In this document: positions 11,361-62,629 of the stretch, piece by piece
How the letters are laid out: every line of letters begins with the position of its first letter
Position numbering within the stretch: the first letter of the stretch is position 1
Source of the DNA: Chiridota heheva
Taxonomy: Eukaryota; Echinodermata; Holothuroidea; Apodida; Chiridotidae
Assembly: GCA_020152595.1 (NCBI GenBank)
Contig: JAIGNY010001647.1
Coordinates: 1,300,001 to 1,364,000, forward strand
Reading direction: 5' to 3'
DNA length: 64,000 bases
Notes under the pieces: model-generated
The model's database searches: none
Told to the model about the DNA's origin: nothing
Seen by the model: only the letters and a program-made list of their open reading frames with translations
Position numbers and translations under genes: made by a program

Positions 11361-12700
11361 AAAATCAGAATGTGCTTATTGAGCAAAATGTTTCATTCAA
11401 ACTGTCATGGAGGTTTGAGGATTACTATGGTTTCTTTCAACGTAGCCAGCTGTATGGATAAGATAAGATTATAGTACATCAAGACCTTTAAGTAGAACAA
11501 ATAAATTAACTTGAAAGAAATTTTTAGAGAAAATGGAATTTACTTCTTCAATTACTTACTACAAGTACCGGTACTCAATATTAATGAGAAATGGCAAGCA
11601 TATTTTCATTATGGTTATTCACAGAACACTGGCATTAGAACTGAAAGAACAGCTGCACTTCTATCAATGGAAATTGATTATACTAATGCGCTCATTATAA
11701 TGAACAAAGAGATTTCTATGTCTATATTTTGTAGTTTGTAAACAGAATTACTTATAATTTAAATAAACGTTAAACAAAAGATAATAATTGTATGCACAAT
11801 TTGAATGAACATAACACTTGCAGGAAGTTGCACACTGTATGTGTTCTTGTAACAAGCAGGATCTGCTTTGGGTTGTTTTCCAATAAAAGTGAAGTAAGGT
11901 ACTGTACTGTACAACAAAATTAAAAAGCCTAACAGTGCTCCTACACTGAGAGCACCCTGATTGTGTTCCCAAAAGTTGCAAGAAAAAGTTCACATTTTCA
12001 AGTTATTAAGACCTAATTGTGATGAAATAAGTGTAAGCTATACAGATTGTACAATATCAGCAGTTGGGGAGGGGATCTTTTGCCTACTTCCTTTCCCCAT
12101 AAAAAAAAAAGGAGCACTCAACCGTCAGAATATTTTGCAATCCACAATCAAACTTATCTTGACTGACACAAATCTTCCAACTTAGAAAGTAAATTACACT
12201 TACAATCCAATTAACTCTAACCTGCATTGAAAGCATTGACTACTGTACATCCAGGGTGGCACTATACCCCCCACACCATAAACAAAAATTGAATGTAGTG
12301 AACCCAGGCCCAGCAGTCCTCCCTCTCCCAGGTATTGTAATAAGAAATTCTACCACGTGCTCCAATAGGTTTACTTCATGAAAATTACATAATAAATTTC
12401 AAGCAAATGCACAATTTACAACTTATTTGATGTTCGAAACTTTAAACGTTATATTTTCTGAGCACTCTACGTATTGTACATGTACAGCATAGATACTTTA
12501 TGAAGTATAAAACCTCGGCTAGAGGAATCCTTTTGAACACAGCGCTTTGTGCATCAGGAAATAACTTCCTTTGCAGAACTGTTCACCAGTAGTAAATCAA
12601 TGATTTCAAGACAATTAACGACTGTAATAAATTTTAGGAAAAAAATAGGTGAACATATGTACACAGTACAGTATACTGTTCATAAACAGTACTACTATTA
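11361..12700. other. AT-rich interval, no gene seen
   Basis: It has only short open frames without recognisable domains. It lies downstream of the minus-strand MSL2 gene and could include its 3' UTR, but I could not identify a convincing minus-strand polyadenylation signal. Confidence 0.4.
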
Positions 12701-12708
12701 ATATAGGT

Positions 12709-13285
12709 CAAAAGATGATGCCTGCACCAGATTTGAACTACATGTAATTGTTGTTTCTTTGTTTTTCACTAATTTCTATTCCATGCTGTACTATTATTGT
12801 ATATCAGACAGCTATAACAAATTTACCACATACTATAGTTGATCTACAATGTAAGTTTACAACATGAAGCTGAGTTACAAAATAAAAAATCCAAGTTTGG
12901 CAGCTGATTGACACTTGAGTTACTGGAGCTGAACATACTGTACATAAAAAGTGTTGTAATTTGTACATCAAAAGATGATGCCTGCACCAGTCTTGAATGA
13001 CATGTTTTCTAATTTCTATTCCACCCTGCACTAAGCACACGTATTAAATGGCAACAATAATTTACCACTTACAGTAAGCCTAACCGTACGTTAGTCAAGT
13101 TAGTGTAGGCTATGCAACATCACTTACTTGTGAATCTGCATCCTCCGTGGCAATGACTTCAACAACTGTACAAAGCGTATTAGTAGCTTCTTCTACCTCT
13201 TTAGTTATAGTTTGAATTCTAAGTTTACAACATGAAGCCCAAGTTACAAAATAAAACATCTAAGTTTGGCAGCTGACTGCTATAT
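12709..13285. repeat. Local direct duplications, presumed MSL2 3' UTR or flank
   Basis: AAAGATGATGCCTGCACCAG occurs at about 12711 and 12970, in both cases followed by CTAATTTCTATTCCA. A second phrase, GTTTACAACATGAAGC with AAGTTTGGCAGCTGA, occurs at about 12854 and 13223. The copies differ slightly, which indicates recent duplications just beyond the MSL2 stop codon. Confidence 0.75.
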
Positions 13286-13339
13286 TTTGCTCTCTTTGGA
13301 AAATATATTAGCCTAACATTGTACAGAAAACTACACAAA

Positions 13340-14465
13340 CTACCCTTCTAATACATCAATTTCTGTATCGCTATCACTTATTAACTCTTTCTTCGTGTCC
13401 CCCAGAGAGACACCAGGAAGATTTTCATCTTTTGTGCCATCATGGAAAGGATTTCTACAACCTTTGCATCGACATGCTTCACAATTCTTCTTTAGCAAAA
13501 AGCAGGGACATCTCGAGCTTTGGCATGTTCGAGTTCCAGGAGAAGCAAGAGTTGTCCCACACCTGCAGTTTGTGACATCAGGTAGATTCTTTCCCTCCTT
13601 AAGCAACTTTGCATGGTAACCTGAATTTTTAAGTCTCTTTGGTCTGCCTTTAGATGATTTAGAACCCTTTCTATGAATACCATCATCATCTGAATAAGAA
13701 TGTCTGTGTCTTTTGCGTCTTGATTTTGAATCGTAGCGTTTGTTTGAATGTTTATCTTTGTGTTTTTTCTTTCCTTTAAGTCTTTTCACAGATCTTTTTT
13801 TCAAACTTTGTTTTTTTTTCCTATGAAAGCATAATCTGTGCCGTTCTGATGTGCGTCTGTACTTGAGGTACCGTCTGTGTTCAGATTTGGATGAATGGAG
13901 CCAGTTCTTAAATTCTTTGCATCTCCTTGCAAACCTGTAGAAACATGATTCACTTCAGAACTTGACTTAGTTTCTGAAGTCTTTGAGGTAGACTGCTTTA
14001 GAAAATTCAAGAGATCAAAGTTACTTGATTCACTGTTTTTCAATCTGGCGTCATTGATCGCCATTCCCTCTTGGAGAATCATTATGGTATTGTTAGTCCC
14101 ACCGTTTGAACCCCAGATACTTTTTGCGCGATGGGCGTGGCGGCCACATATTCGCAAAGTTGTTTGTAACAAGCCAAAACTATTCCCAATTGTTTATTCT
14201 CTGCATAATGATCATAGTCCTTACACCAACTACAAGATGGTTTCAATCGCATTTTACCGCCAATACATTGTTTACAGACGTTATGTTGACAGATAGAATC
14301 CAAGGGACCCCAAGGTTCGCGCAACAGGTTTCCGCAAACACAACACGATAGAGCTTGACGTAGGTAAGGGAACAGACGATAGAGATCGGCCCATGTTTCA
14401 GGATTTTCGTGATCTGCTTTTAGAATATAACGACATGTGGATGAATAAAGAGTTACTGCATTCAT
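13340..14465 (-). CDS. MSL2: MSL2-like E3 ubiquitin-protein ligase (RING plus CXC), apparently intronless, two frame breaks
   Basis: MSL2 is the RING subunit of the male-specific-lethal histone acetyltransferase complex. In vertebrates it acts on chromatin and ubiquitylates histone H2B. Reading from 14465 downwards, the first 127 codons hold an N-terminal helix region (YRLFPYLRQALSCCVCG), a C3HC4-type RING (CCVCG, CQHNVCKQC, PSCSWC) and the MSL2-typical CYKQLCEY. A middle S/T-rich, low-homology region follows (14172-13801), then a Lys/Arg/Ser-rich stretch and a CXC domain (CRCGTTLASPGTRTC to RCKGCRNPF), ending at TAG 13340. This is about 375 codons, shorter than human MSL2 (577). The three parts lie in different frames. 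Both switches (between 14175 and 14082, and between about 13900 and 13801) need one extra base, and homopolymers lie at 14121-14125 (T5) and 13811-13819 (T9). Consensus errors are the likeliest cause; a decaying gene or a tiny intron is possible. Confidence 0.88.
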
Positions 14466-14579
14466 CCTCCCTTGAATAGATGCACACAGAAGAGCAAAAT
14501 TCCACTTGCGTTTGAAATTGTCACAACGTTTTCATCCAATAAGTTAATTTTTCTCCAAATCCAATCTTTACTCCATTAT

Positions 14580-15150
14580 GCACAGATTATAACCGACGCG
14601 AATTGAGAAAGCAAGAATTATATATTGCTTCCTTGCGTATTATAGTGCGTAAATGTAACCTGCGGCAATACAGTGATAGAAAAGGAATCGTGCGGGGTAT
14701 GGAGGTGGTTACAGTCTTTCCAGTTTTAAATGGAACTTAATTCCCTTCACGGAAAAGTCATCCAGTGGCGTAGCTAAATTTTTTTTTGCAGGGGTTACTC
14801 CCTTCCTTAAATAACGACAAATTTGAAATGGCTGATATTTTGAGGGAAAATCGAAGCGAAATGAAAAAGCCGATTAAAGTTGTTTTCTTACGTATTATCA
14901 GTGGGTGAATGTATTCCGTGGTAGTACAGTGATGGAACTTGGGAATAGTGCGGGGTGGGGAGGGCTGGTAAGTCCCTTCCAATTTATGACACGGAACTTA
15001 ATTCCCTCCACTGGAAATTCTTTTAACTAGATAGATATATATCTGCATATAAAATCACTGAGTCATCCAGTGGCATTGCTAGACTTTTTTTCTTTCTTAA
15101 ATTTTAAGGAAAATGTGGGATATTTTGAGGTAAAACTTTAAAAATTTTGA
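14580..15150. repeat. Direct duplication, period about 300 bp
   Basis: CATCCAGTGGCGTAGCTA with a T-run, then CCTTAAAT and GATATTTTGAGG at 14758-14845 recurs in altered form at 15062-15135. The preceding phrases (CGTATTATAGTGCG, CAGTGATAGAA, GTGCGGGGTATGGAGG) also recur 250-300 bp later. The array starts within about 120 bp of the MSL2 start codon. Confidence 0.7.
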
Positions 15151-15562
15151 GGAAAAGCTTGAATATTTTAAACTCAAGCGTCAGACACTTCAGAAAAAGT
15201 CAGATATTTTCAGAAAAAACTTTGAAATTTTGATGAAAAGTCGGACATTTGGCATCTGGCATGTTTGGTATTTCTAGACCTAAGTCAAAATTCGCCGTTT
15301 TCGCAAATTTTGTGATATTTTTTCCTAAGATGGGAACACACGTGATATCGATAAAGGCTTATAGACATCATTAGCCTAATTTATGGACAGGAACGTGTTA
15401 AAATGAAATTCAATTCGGAAGACTAATTTGCTATGATAATTGTAATACCCTTAGGATGGTTAATGTAAATTTGAAGCATGACTATCTCCAGCAATGTTGC
15501 AGCCAGAGTGGCCACTACCCCATAGAGTAAAGGAGCAAAGGGGGAGTACGAGATGCCTTTTT

Positions 15563-15725
15563 GAAAGTTGGTGTGCATAGATGAATGCAGGAGGCGCCTT
15601 TTGAATGGTGAGGGCGGACAGGGGCAGGAGGTGCCATTTTGACAGTTGGTGTGCATAGATGAATGCAGGAGGCGCCCTTTTGAATGGTGAGGGCGGACAG
15701 GGGCAGGAGGTGCCTTTTTGACAGT
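15563..15725. repeat. 78-bp tandem duplication
   Basis: Two nearly identical units read GTTGGTGTGCATAGATGAAT, GCAGGAGGCGCC, then GAATGGTGAGGGCGGACAGG and GGCAGGAGGTGCC. A partial third unit starts upstream (TACGAGATGCCTTTTTGAAA). It lies in the MSL2-PCCB intergenic region. Confidence 0.88.
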
Positions 15726-16452
15726 TTGAAGGTTATATGAAATTATTGTAGGTCATTCCTGAAGCTTGAAAACAAATAGAAATCCACTCACTTACAAATC
15801 CTACATACAGACATAGTACATAGAAGTTGTAAGATACAATTACAATTACATTTCAATTTATTTGACACACTTAAAGCAGTTTTATTTACCAGGGTCCCAA
15901 GACTGAGGACCGTGAGGAGTGGGCCTCAAATGATTTTCTAAGTAGAAATTTTTATAAGTAGGCCTTTTACCTGTTCGCCCGATGGGCAATTGTCAACATT
16001 GGTCCTGGCTCCCCAATCTCAAACCCATAGGCAGGAGTTTCCAACCAAATGTTGAGGCAAAGTCAAAAGTGTGGGAGGGGGAGGGGATAACAAAATTATG
16101 CTAATAGGCCTATACAAAACATCACCATACAAAAGTATGCATTTGAAGAAAAAAAGTGGGGTGGGAAAGTTCCAGCCTATACTCAAACCATGTTGCCATA
16201 TATGTAGGAACCGGCATCAAGAGGGCGCAAGAGGGCGCGAGCTCCTCATCACTTTTTCTTAAACTGGCAAAAGTGCCCTTCTTGAAAATGAAAGGTGCCC
16301 CTCATTTACTGTTAAAGAAAGTGCCAAGCGCCTGTAGAATCTGCTAAGCCGCATGGTATGTATTTTCCTGAGGAGTGTGATACTTTTTTCCTGGGATCAA
16401 GATAGCCTGTATGCGGTAAGCTAAGCAATGAGAGGAACAATGTGCTTAAAAA

Positions 16453-16840
16453 CTCTGGATCGGCAGTTCAGTAACAAAATTTGTCAAGTATAAGTGGACA
16501 ATATTTTAAACCCTTCGGTTATTAAATATGACTTTATGATAAACTGGATGTGATTTCAGTCACCCCATTATTAGCATCACCCTGCATGTCCATGATCAAA
16601 CCAAGTAGCATCTGCATTGCACTGCACAGATATATGTAACGTAAGGTCTATAAGGCTATAGTATGCACATAAGCCTAGGCCCTAACGTTAGTTGGATTTG
16701 TTAATATCCCAGGTTCATGTTAAGCACGCGGGTGACTGAAATCACATTCAGTTTAGTAAAAAAAGTCATATTTGATAACCGAAGCGATTAAAATATTGTC
16801 CACTTACCCTTGAAATTGTTAATGAACTGCTGATCCAGAC
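16453..16840. mobile_element. Foldback element with arms of about 113 bp
   Basis: The left arm (16453-16566) starts CTCTGGATCGGCAGTTCA and includes AAGTGGACAATATTTTAA and GTGATTTCAGTCACCC. The right arm (16728-16840) is its inverse with scattered differences, and about 160 bp lies between. This is typical of a MITE or foldback transposon. It stands 0.6 kb upstream of the PCCB start codon. Confidence 0.82.
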
Positions 16841-17352
16841 TCTTCGTCCGGGGTCTATTCTCCATTTTGCAAGTCAGCATTCAAATACCAAATGGGCATG
16901 TAACGCGCGCGCACATGATAACCTAAACTTTACTGATCGTTGATTGGGTCTTTTAAAACACGTGTTCAATTTGTGTACACAACATGTTGTTTAAGGCACC
17001 AAATTGGCGGAAATTTCTAATCATTGTTGATTTACAATAAGAAATTACATTTTACACAACCCATTTTTTAACCAACTTGATAATAATTACACAGTGCTGA
17101 TTAAAATACATACACAACCACTTTTAAACAGCACTTCACTTGGATTTACAGTGTACACATTATTATCGTGGCTGATACTTAAAACATTTGTAGACCATAT
17201 GTGACAGCTTGTGCTGAAGCTATTAATAATTTGACCCCAGAAATGAATCATTCTGAGCTCAATTGTCTTGATAAACTTGCTGCGGCCAAGTTCTCCATAG
17301 ACCATGCAGTTGAGGGTATTCTTATTTTATAGTTCGTTTCCTTCTGTCTAAT

Positions 17353-17384
17353 CAGGGAGTTGCCATTTAGATGGCAACTCCCTG
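17353..17384 (+). promoter_or_regulatory. Perfect 14-bp hairpin upstream of PCCB start
   Basis: CAGGGAGTTGCCAT and its exact inverse ATGGCAACTCCCTG are separated by a 4-nt loop (TTAG). The hairpin ends 63 nt before the PCCB ATG, so it may lie in the 5' UTR or the core promoter. Function unknown. Confidence 0.75.
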
Positions 17385-17447
17385 GTCTAATACAGGTGAA
17401 GTGCCGAAATACTTGTATGCACCTTACCAATCATATTATTCAGAAAA

Positions 17448-57971
<40,524 letters not shown>

Positions 57972-58004
57972 TTAATGTCATTATGTAGAACTAGGTACTC
58001 TCTT

Positions 58005-58597
58005 TTAAAGTATTAGTGCAGTAGTCAAGCAAGTTTATCTTATATAAAAGAGGATCTCAAAAGAAACAAAATGGTAAAGAAAGTATTCACAAAAATCTTA
58101 TTCTGTTTAGTAGATATTCAAATTAAAGCTCTGTTTTATCTGTGTAGAAATGACTGGTGTAGTAAGTCTGTTATGGAAAGTTAGCATCTTCATCCTCACA
58201 TATTTAACATTTGTTAATGTATTCTAAAGAAAGTTTATTTAATTTGTTCACTATTTTATTTATTTTTCGTCAAACTTTCTTCAGGTGGTATATGATATCC
58301 TTCCTAGATTCAGTTTTACTACTCTTTTGACATATCCCTGGTATTTAAGCCACAAAAATCACAGGATAAAATATAATAGAATACATAAAGACTTTGAGGA
58401 ATCTGAGGCTATGACATCACAACTAGTTTGATTACATAGAAACTAGTATGCTTTTTTCACAAATGATACCAAACTTTAAACTTAGGTATCTCCTTAACGG
58501 AATAAGATTTTTGCATGCTTTCTTCACCATTTTGTTTCTTTTGAATTCCTTTTTAATATAAGATGGACATTGCTTGACCCCTAAACCAACCCTTTAA
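58005..58597 (+). mobile_element. Palindromic MITE (copy 4) in the PCCB 3' UTR or flank
   Basis: TTAA edges lie at 58005-58008 and 58594-58597. The arms match the family and the middle is in copy-1 orientation. It begins 33 bp after the PCCB stop codon, so it is probably transcribed as part of the 3' UTR. Confidence 0.87.
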
Positions 58598-58981
58598 TGG
58601 TTATTTATTTATCAACTAAAGTTCTTCCTGCAAGCTGATTGGATGACAGGGTTTCTCACTGCAAGCTGATTGGATGACAGGGTAGACAGCCTGGCATAAA
58701 GGTCTTGGTACTCAAAGCTGCTGTCTTCAATGTTGGTAAAGACTATAAGAGTGTGTTGTTATGTCTGCAAGAGAATTCTATATTCCTATTATAAGATCTT
58801 TTTCACATTTGTGACATCCGTGAGTTGAGGCTTGGGGGTAGGGGGGTAGAACATTGGGGAGTGGGGGTAGGGCATTAGCATCCACATTATATATTTGATG
58901 AAATTATTAGAAAGTCATTGTAGTGCAGCAAGAGTTTTGTCAAAGATTGTATCAGTTGGTGAGACAGAAAATGCAATTTCA

Positions 58982-59071
58982 AAGTTCTCCTGTGATACAT
59001 ATAATCTACACAATGTGCATCATGTAGCTTCTCCTGTGATACATATAATCTACACAATGTGCATCATGTAG
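58982..59071. repeat. 45-bp tandem duplication
   Basis: TTCTCCTGTGATACATATAA, then TCTACACAATGTGCATCATG and TAG occur twice in succession. Confidence 0.93.
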
Positions 59072-59459
59072 TAGGGCAATCCTAGGTTTGCTCATCAGGA
59101 ATTTCCTTTATAATGCAAGGATTAATTTTGAAATATATAGGCGAAAGCAGTCATAGACCAACCAATCATGCAATTCCCCACAGAAGCTCATGACTCATAT
59201 TTTAAAAAGTGATATTTTATTATTTTTTGAATTACATTTTGGTTAAAGTTGTGCTCTTGTTTTGAAATGATTCTCTTCTGCAAATTTAATATTTGATTTA
59301 ATATTTGTATAAATGACAACAAAATTGTAGTTAATTAGTGAATAATTTGTTCTCAATCATGATAATACTCACTACTATGAAATAGCAAGTGCAACAGAAA
59401 CCATGACCAACGGCCACTAAAGTGATGGTCATATTAACATGTAGAACTTGTTCTTACTA

Positions 59460-59492
59460 AATAAAGAAGTATTTGGGTGTATCAAGAATAAA
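59460..59492 (+). terminator. PCCB: Candidate PCCB polyadenylation signals
   Basis: AATAAA occurs at 59460-59465 and 59487-59492, followed by a T/G-rich stretch (GTCACTGTTAGTCTCTTTTC). These are the best-placed signals I noted beyond the MITE in the 3' flank. The UTR would then be about 1.5 kb. Inference only. Confidence 0.35.
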
Positions 59493-59569
59493 AGTCACTG
59501 TTAGTCTCTTTTCAGATACCATATTCAGCGTAATAGGTGCCGATAAGCGCCCACCCAATCTTTTTTGAC

Positions 59570-59712
59570 TGATAATATATCCCAACATCAATAAATAATG
59601 AATGCTGTTTATATGTATTTATGTTTCATACCTTTATTGTACCCTATCCCGAAGCCCTGTTAATGTGAAAAGGGGCCAATGGCCTGTAACGAAATAAATG
59701 TATGTATGTATG
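59570..59712 (+). mobile_element. LINE 3'-end fragment with (ATGT)n tail
   Basis: The sequence GGGGCCAATGGCCTGTAACG, then AAATAAATGTATGTATGTAT looks like the 3' end of a non-LTR element with a short tandem tail. No coding part remains. Confidence 0.5.
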
Positions 59713-59864
59713 TTAATACAGAGAGAAGAAATTTGCGGTAATTCCTTAGAATAGGGATATCTTTCACTTTGTTTCAGCGAATTCACACTGTACCTGACAC
59801 CTGAGCATGGGCGCTTATTAAAAAGAAACCTTGCCCCTAAACAATGGTACAGTTTTATTTCCTT

Positions 59865-59947
59865 GAGCCTCCGGGTGCTTATTACGTTGAATACGGAACT
59901 TGCATTTTCTCCGGGTGCTTATTACGTCGAATACGGAACTTGCATTT
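59865..59947. repeat. 38-bp tandem duplication
   Basis: CTCCGGGTGCTTATTACGT, then GAATACGGAACTTGCATT twice in succession. A related phrase lies inverted near 59520-59550. Confidence 0.85.
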
Positions 59948-59949
59948 GC

Positions 59950-60740
59950 TGGCAGGTTTCTACCAGGGTGGCAGAGGATAGAGAGAGAGTTTCTGTCCAA
60001 TATATCTTGAACTCAGAAAATATTTAAGAAAGATTCAGTCTTGAAGATAGCAAGGTTTGTTTGTAATGAGCCTCCAAGAAGTGGAAACTAGGCACCGGCC
60101 TTGGTCAACAATCCAAGCTGGTAATTGCTAGTTTTGTCAATTTCAAAAACGGGAAAATATACTTCATATTTTAGTTATTTATATTAAAGTATATTGCTTA
60201 TTCAGTGTCTTGGTTGTATGAAAGTAATTGGTTGAGTGCTTTACATAGACCAGTGGCTGGTTGCGGGTAAATATTGTGAGCTGTGATGCAAGTGGATTGC
60301 TATAGTCACTGCCTTGTCCGGGATTAGTTCAGTCCTCCTGTTTGGACGGAAAGAAAAGGATGTAGCTCATTGGTTAGGGAGTCAAAACTCATATTCAAAT
60401 GGTACATGATGCTATTCCTGGCAGTGGCAGGAGTCATGGAATGTGATCTTGTTTGATGTAATATTTCCACTTGTTTCGGACTAGTCAGCTGGACGCTAGA
60501 ACCAGCAGTGCTGGGAGTTCACCTGTGATGTCCTGATCAGGGAGTTCTGTCATCCATTTGCACCGTGGAAATAGAGATAAGCACTGCTTTTTGCTTCCTA
60601 ATGGCAGAGATCAGGATGTAATGTAGATTATCTGTAAATTCCTAAAGTCCTTCTCTAATATGTAGATTTATCATGGATCTCAGTTTTCACTAATAATTGT
60701 CAATGTTACTGAACAGGTTGTAACAATTTTTCTATATTAC
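59950..60740. other. No gene seen
   Basis: Short open frames only. A weak A-box-like GTAGCTCATTGGTTAGGGAG lies near 60362 without a convincing B-box, so no tRNA or SINE is called. Confidence 0.4.
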
Positions 60741-60742
60741 TA

Positions 60743-61302
60743 TTAAAGGATTAGTTCAAGGGTCAAGCAAGTCTATCTTATTTGAAAGAGGACTTAAAAA
60801 GAAAAATATGTAGTGAAGAAAGCATTCAAACATCTCATTCCGTTAAGGAAATATCTAAAGTTTAAAGTTTGGTGTCATTTGTGTAGAAACGACTGAAATC
60901 AGACTAGTTGTGATGACATAGCCTCAGATTCCTCAAAGTTTATGTATTCTATCAGATTTTGTCCTGCGATTTTGTGGCTTAACAACCATTGGATATGTCA
61001 TGAAAGTAATAAGGTTGATTATAATTTACCACCTGAAGAAATTTCAAGAAAAAATAATCAAGATAGTAAAAAAGTTGAATTGAATTTCTTTGAAATACAT
61101 TAACAATTGTTAAGAGTGTGAGGATGACGTCACCAACCTTCCATGATAGACTTACTACACCAGTCATTTCTACACAAATAAGACAGAGCTTTAAACCTGA
61201 ATATATCCTTAATAGATCTTTAAATGCTTTCTTCACCATTTTGTTTTATTTAAAGTACTCTCTCATATAAGAGGGACATGCTTGGCTATTGAACTAATCC
61301 TT
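60743..61302 (-). mobile_element. Palindromic MITE (copy 5), opposite orientation
   Basis: Starts AAAGGATTAGTTCAAGGGTC and ends CTATTGAACTAATCCTT. The middle (GACTAGTTGTGATGACATAG) is inverted relative to copy 1. Confidence 0.87.
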
Positions 61303-61457
61303 GAATATCTCCTATAAATGGAAAAAGATTTCTAATTGCTTTCTTTACCATTTTGTTTCCTTGAATTTTTGGAATAAGTGCTTTCTTCACCATTTTGTTT
61401 CTTTTGAAGTGCTCTCATATAAGATGGATATGCTTGACTACTGAACTAATCCTTTAA
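61303..61457 (+). mobile_element. Partial palindromic MITE (right arm) directly after copy 5
   Basis: AATATCTCCTATAAATGG, two CACCATTTTGTTTC-type phrases and GACTACTGAACTAATCCTTT. A second right arm follows the first, pointing to nested insertion or unequal recombination. Confidence 0.75.
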
Positions 61458-61639
61458 TGTTCTTGAAATCTCTATTTAGTAACTTTTAAATTTGATACAT
61501 ATTTTGGATTTCATCAATAGTTGAATTTGAAGCACGTTATTGATTGCTAAAGAATTGCTAAAAAGTTCTTGGTATAGCTTTCAATGTACTATATTATTAA
61601 ATTTTTGTTGTCAAAAATTCTTGGTTTTTTTTAATTGGT

Positions 61640-61970
61640 TCTTAACCTGTCTCCTATTCCTGAACTCCAGGTCTCTTCTTTCCTCGCCCACCTCTATTAA
61701 AAAACAATTCTTCCTCCAACACCAACTTCCTCTGCAACAAAAACCTATTCCACCGTATTTAATCTTCCTTTCTCTTCCCTTCTACACCTAACCTTTAATA
61801 CCCCTCTCTTTTCACCTCAATTTTTCTCCCAAATTCCCCCCATTCCCCCCCCCCCTTTTCTTCCTATCAATCCTCCATCACCTCTATCCTTACTCAAAGA
61901 CCTTAGTTTTAACACCCTCTTGGCACATTTGACTCTGTCTCAGTGCCATTAAACATCAACTAACCAAACC
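61640..61970 (+). mobile_element. LINE 3'-end fragment
   Basis: A pyrimidine-rich tract collinear with 39950-40290 (CTCCAACACCAACTTCCTCT, CAACAAAAACCTATTCCACC) ends AGTGCCATTAAACATCAACT, then AACCAAACC. Confidence 0.72.
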
Positions 61971-62094
61971 ATCTTTTTTTCAGCCATAATTCAAAAGCAT
62001 AATGAGATTTTAAACATATTTAAAGACGGTTCTAATCTGATGCTCTTATTAAATATGCATAAATTTTCCAAGTGTCAATTGGGCTTTATAAATG

Positions 62095-62629
62095 AAAGGA
62101 TTACAGGACATACAAGTCCATCTTATATGAAAGAGAATTTACAAAGAATCAAATGGTGAATAAAGCATTCAATGATATATTCAAGTTTAAAGCTCTGTCA
62201 TCTATCTGTGTAGAAATGACTGGTGTAGTAAGTCTACTATGGAAGGTCGGCACCTTCATCCTCACATTCAGTAACAATTGTTAATGTACAGTATAATAAA
62301 GAAAATTTGTAAACTTTTATACTGTTTGAATTATTTTTCCTCAAAATTTCTTCAGGTGGTAAATTATAATTACCCTTAGTAGATTCCGTTTTACTACTTT
62401 CTGATGTATCGAAGGTTTTGAAGCCACAAAATCACAGAACAAAATATGTTAGAATACATAAAAGACTGAGAAATATGAGGCCATGACGTCATAACTAGTC
62501 TCAGTCCTTTATACACAGATGATACCAAACTTTAAACTTTGATATCTCTTTAGCGGAATAAGCTTTTTGAATGCTTTCTTCACCATTTTGTTTCTTTTGG
62601 AGATGTCTTTTATATAAGATGGACATGCA
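62095..62629 (+). mobile_element. Palindromic MITE (copy 6), right end truncated
   Basis: The left end AAAGGATTACAGGACATACA is diverged and the middle is in copy-1 orientation. The right arm stops at AAGATGGACATGC without the terminal CTAATCCTTT. Confidence 0.82.

Larger units (their letters stand above)
14466..17447. promoter_or_regulatory. Divergent intergenic region between MSL2 and PCCB, putative bidirectional promoter
   Basis: About 3 kb separates the two start codons on opposite strands, so both promoters must lie here unless untranslated exons extend beyond. A CCAAT-type motif (ACCAATC) lies at about 17425, just upstream of the PCCB start, and inverted forms (GATTGGG) near 16942. I see no convincing TATA box. 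Direct duplications (14580-15150, 15563-15725), a foldback element (16453-16840) and a hairpin (17353-17384) occupy much of the space. The promoter role is inferred from gene layout. Confidence 0.5.

Noticed and set aside
58620-58690. Two close CTGATTGGATGACAG motifs, CCAAT-like, as a downstream promoter
   Set aside because: Just a short direct duplication; no gene follows on either strand.
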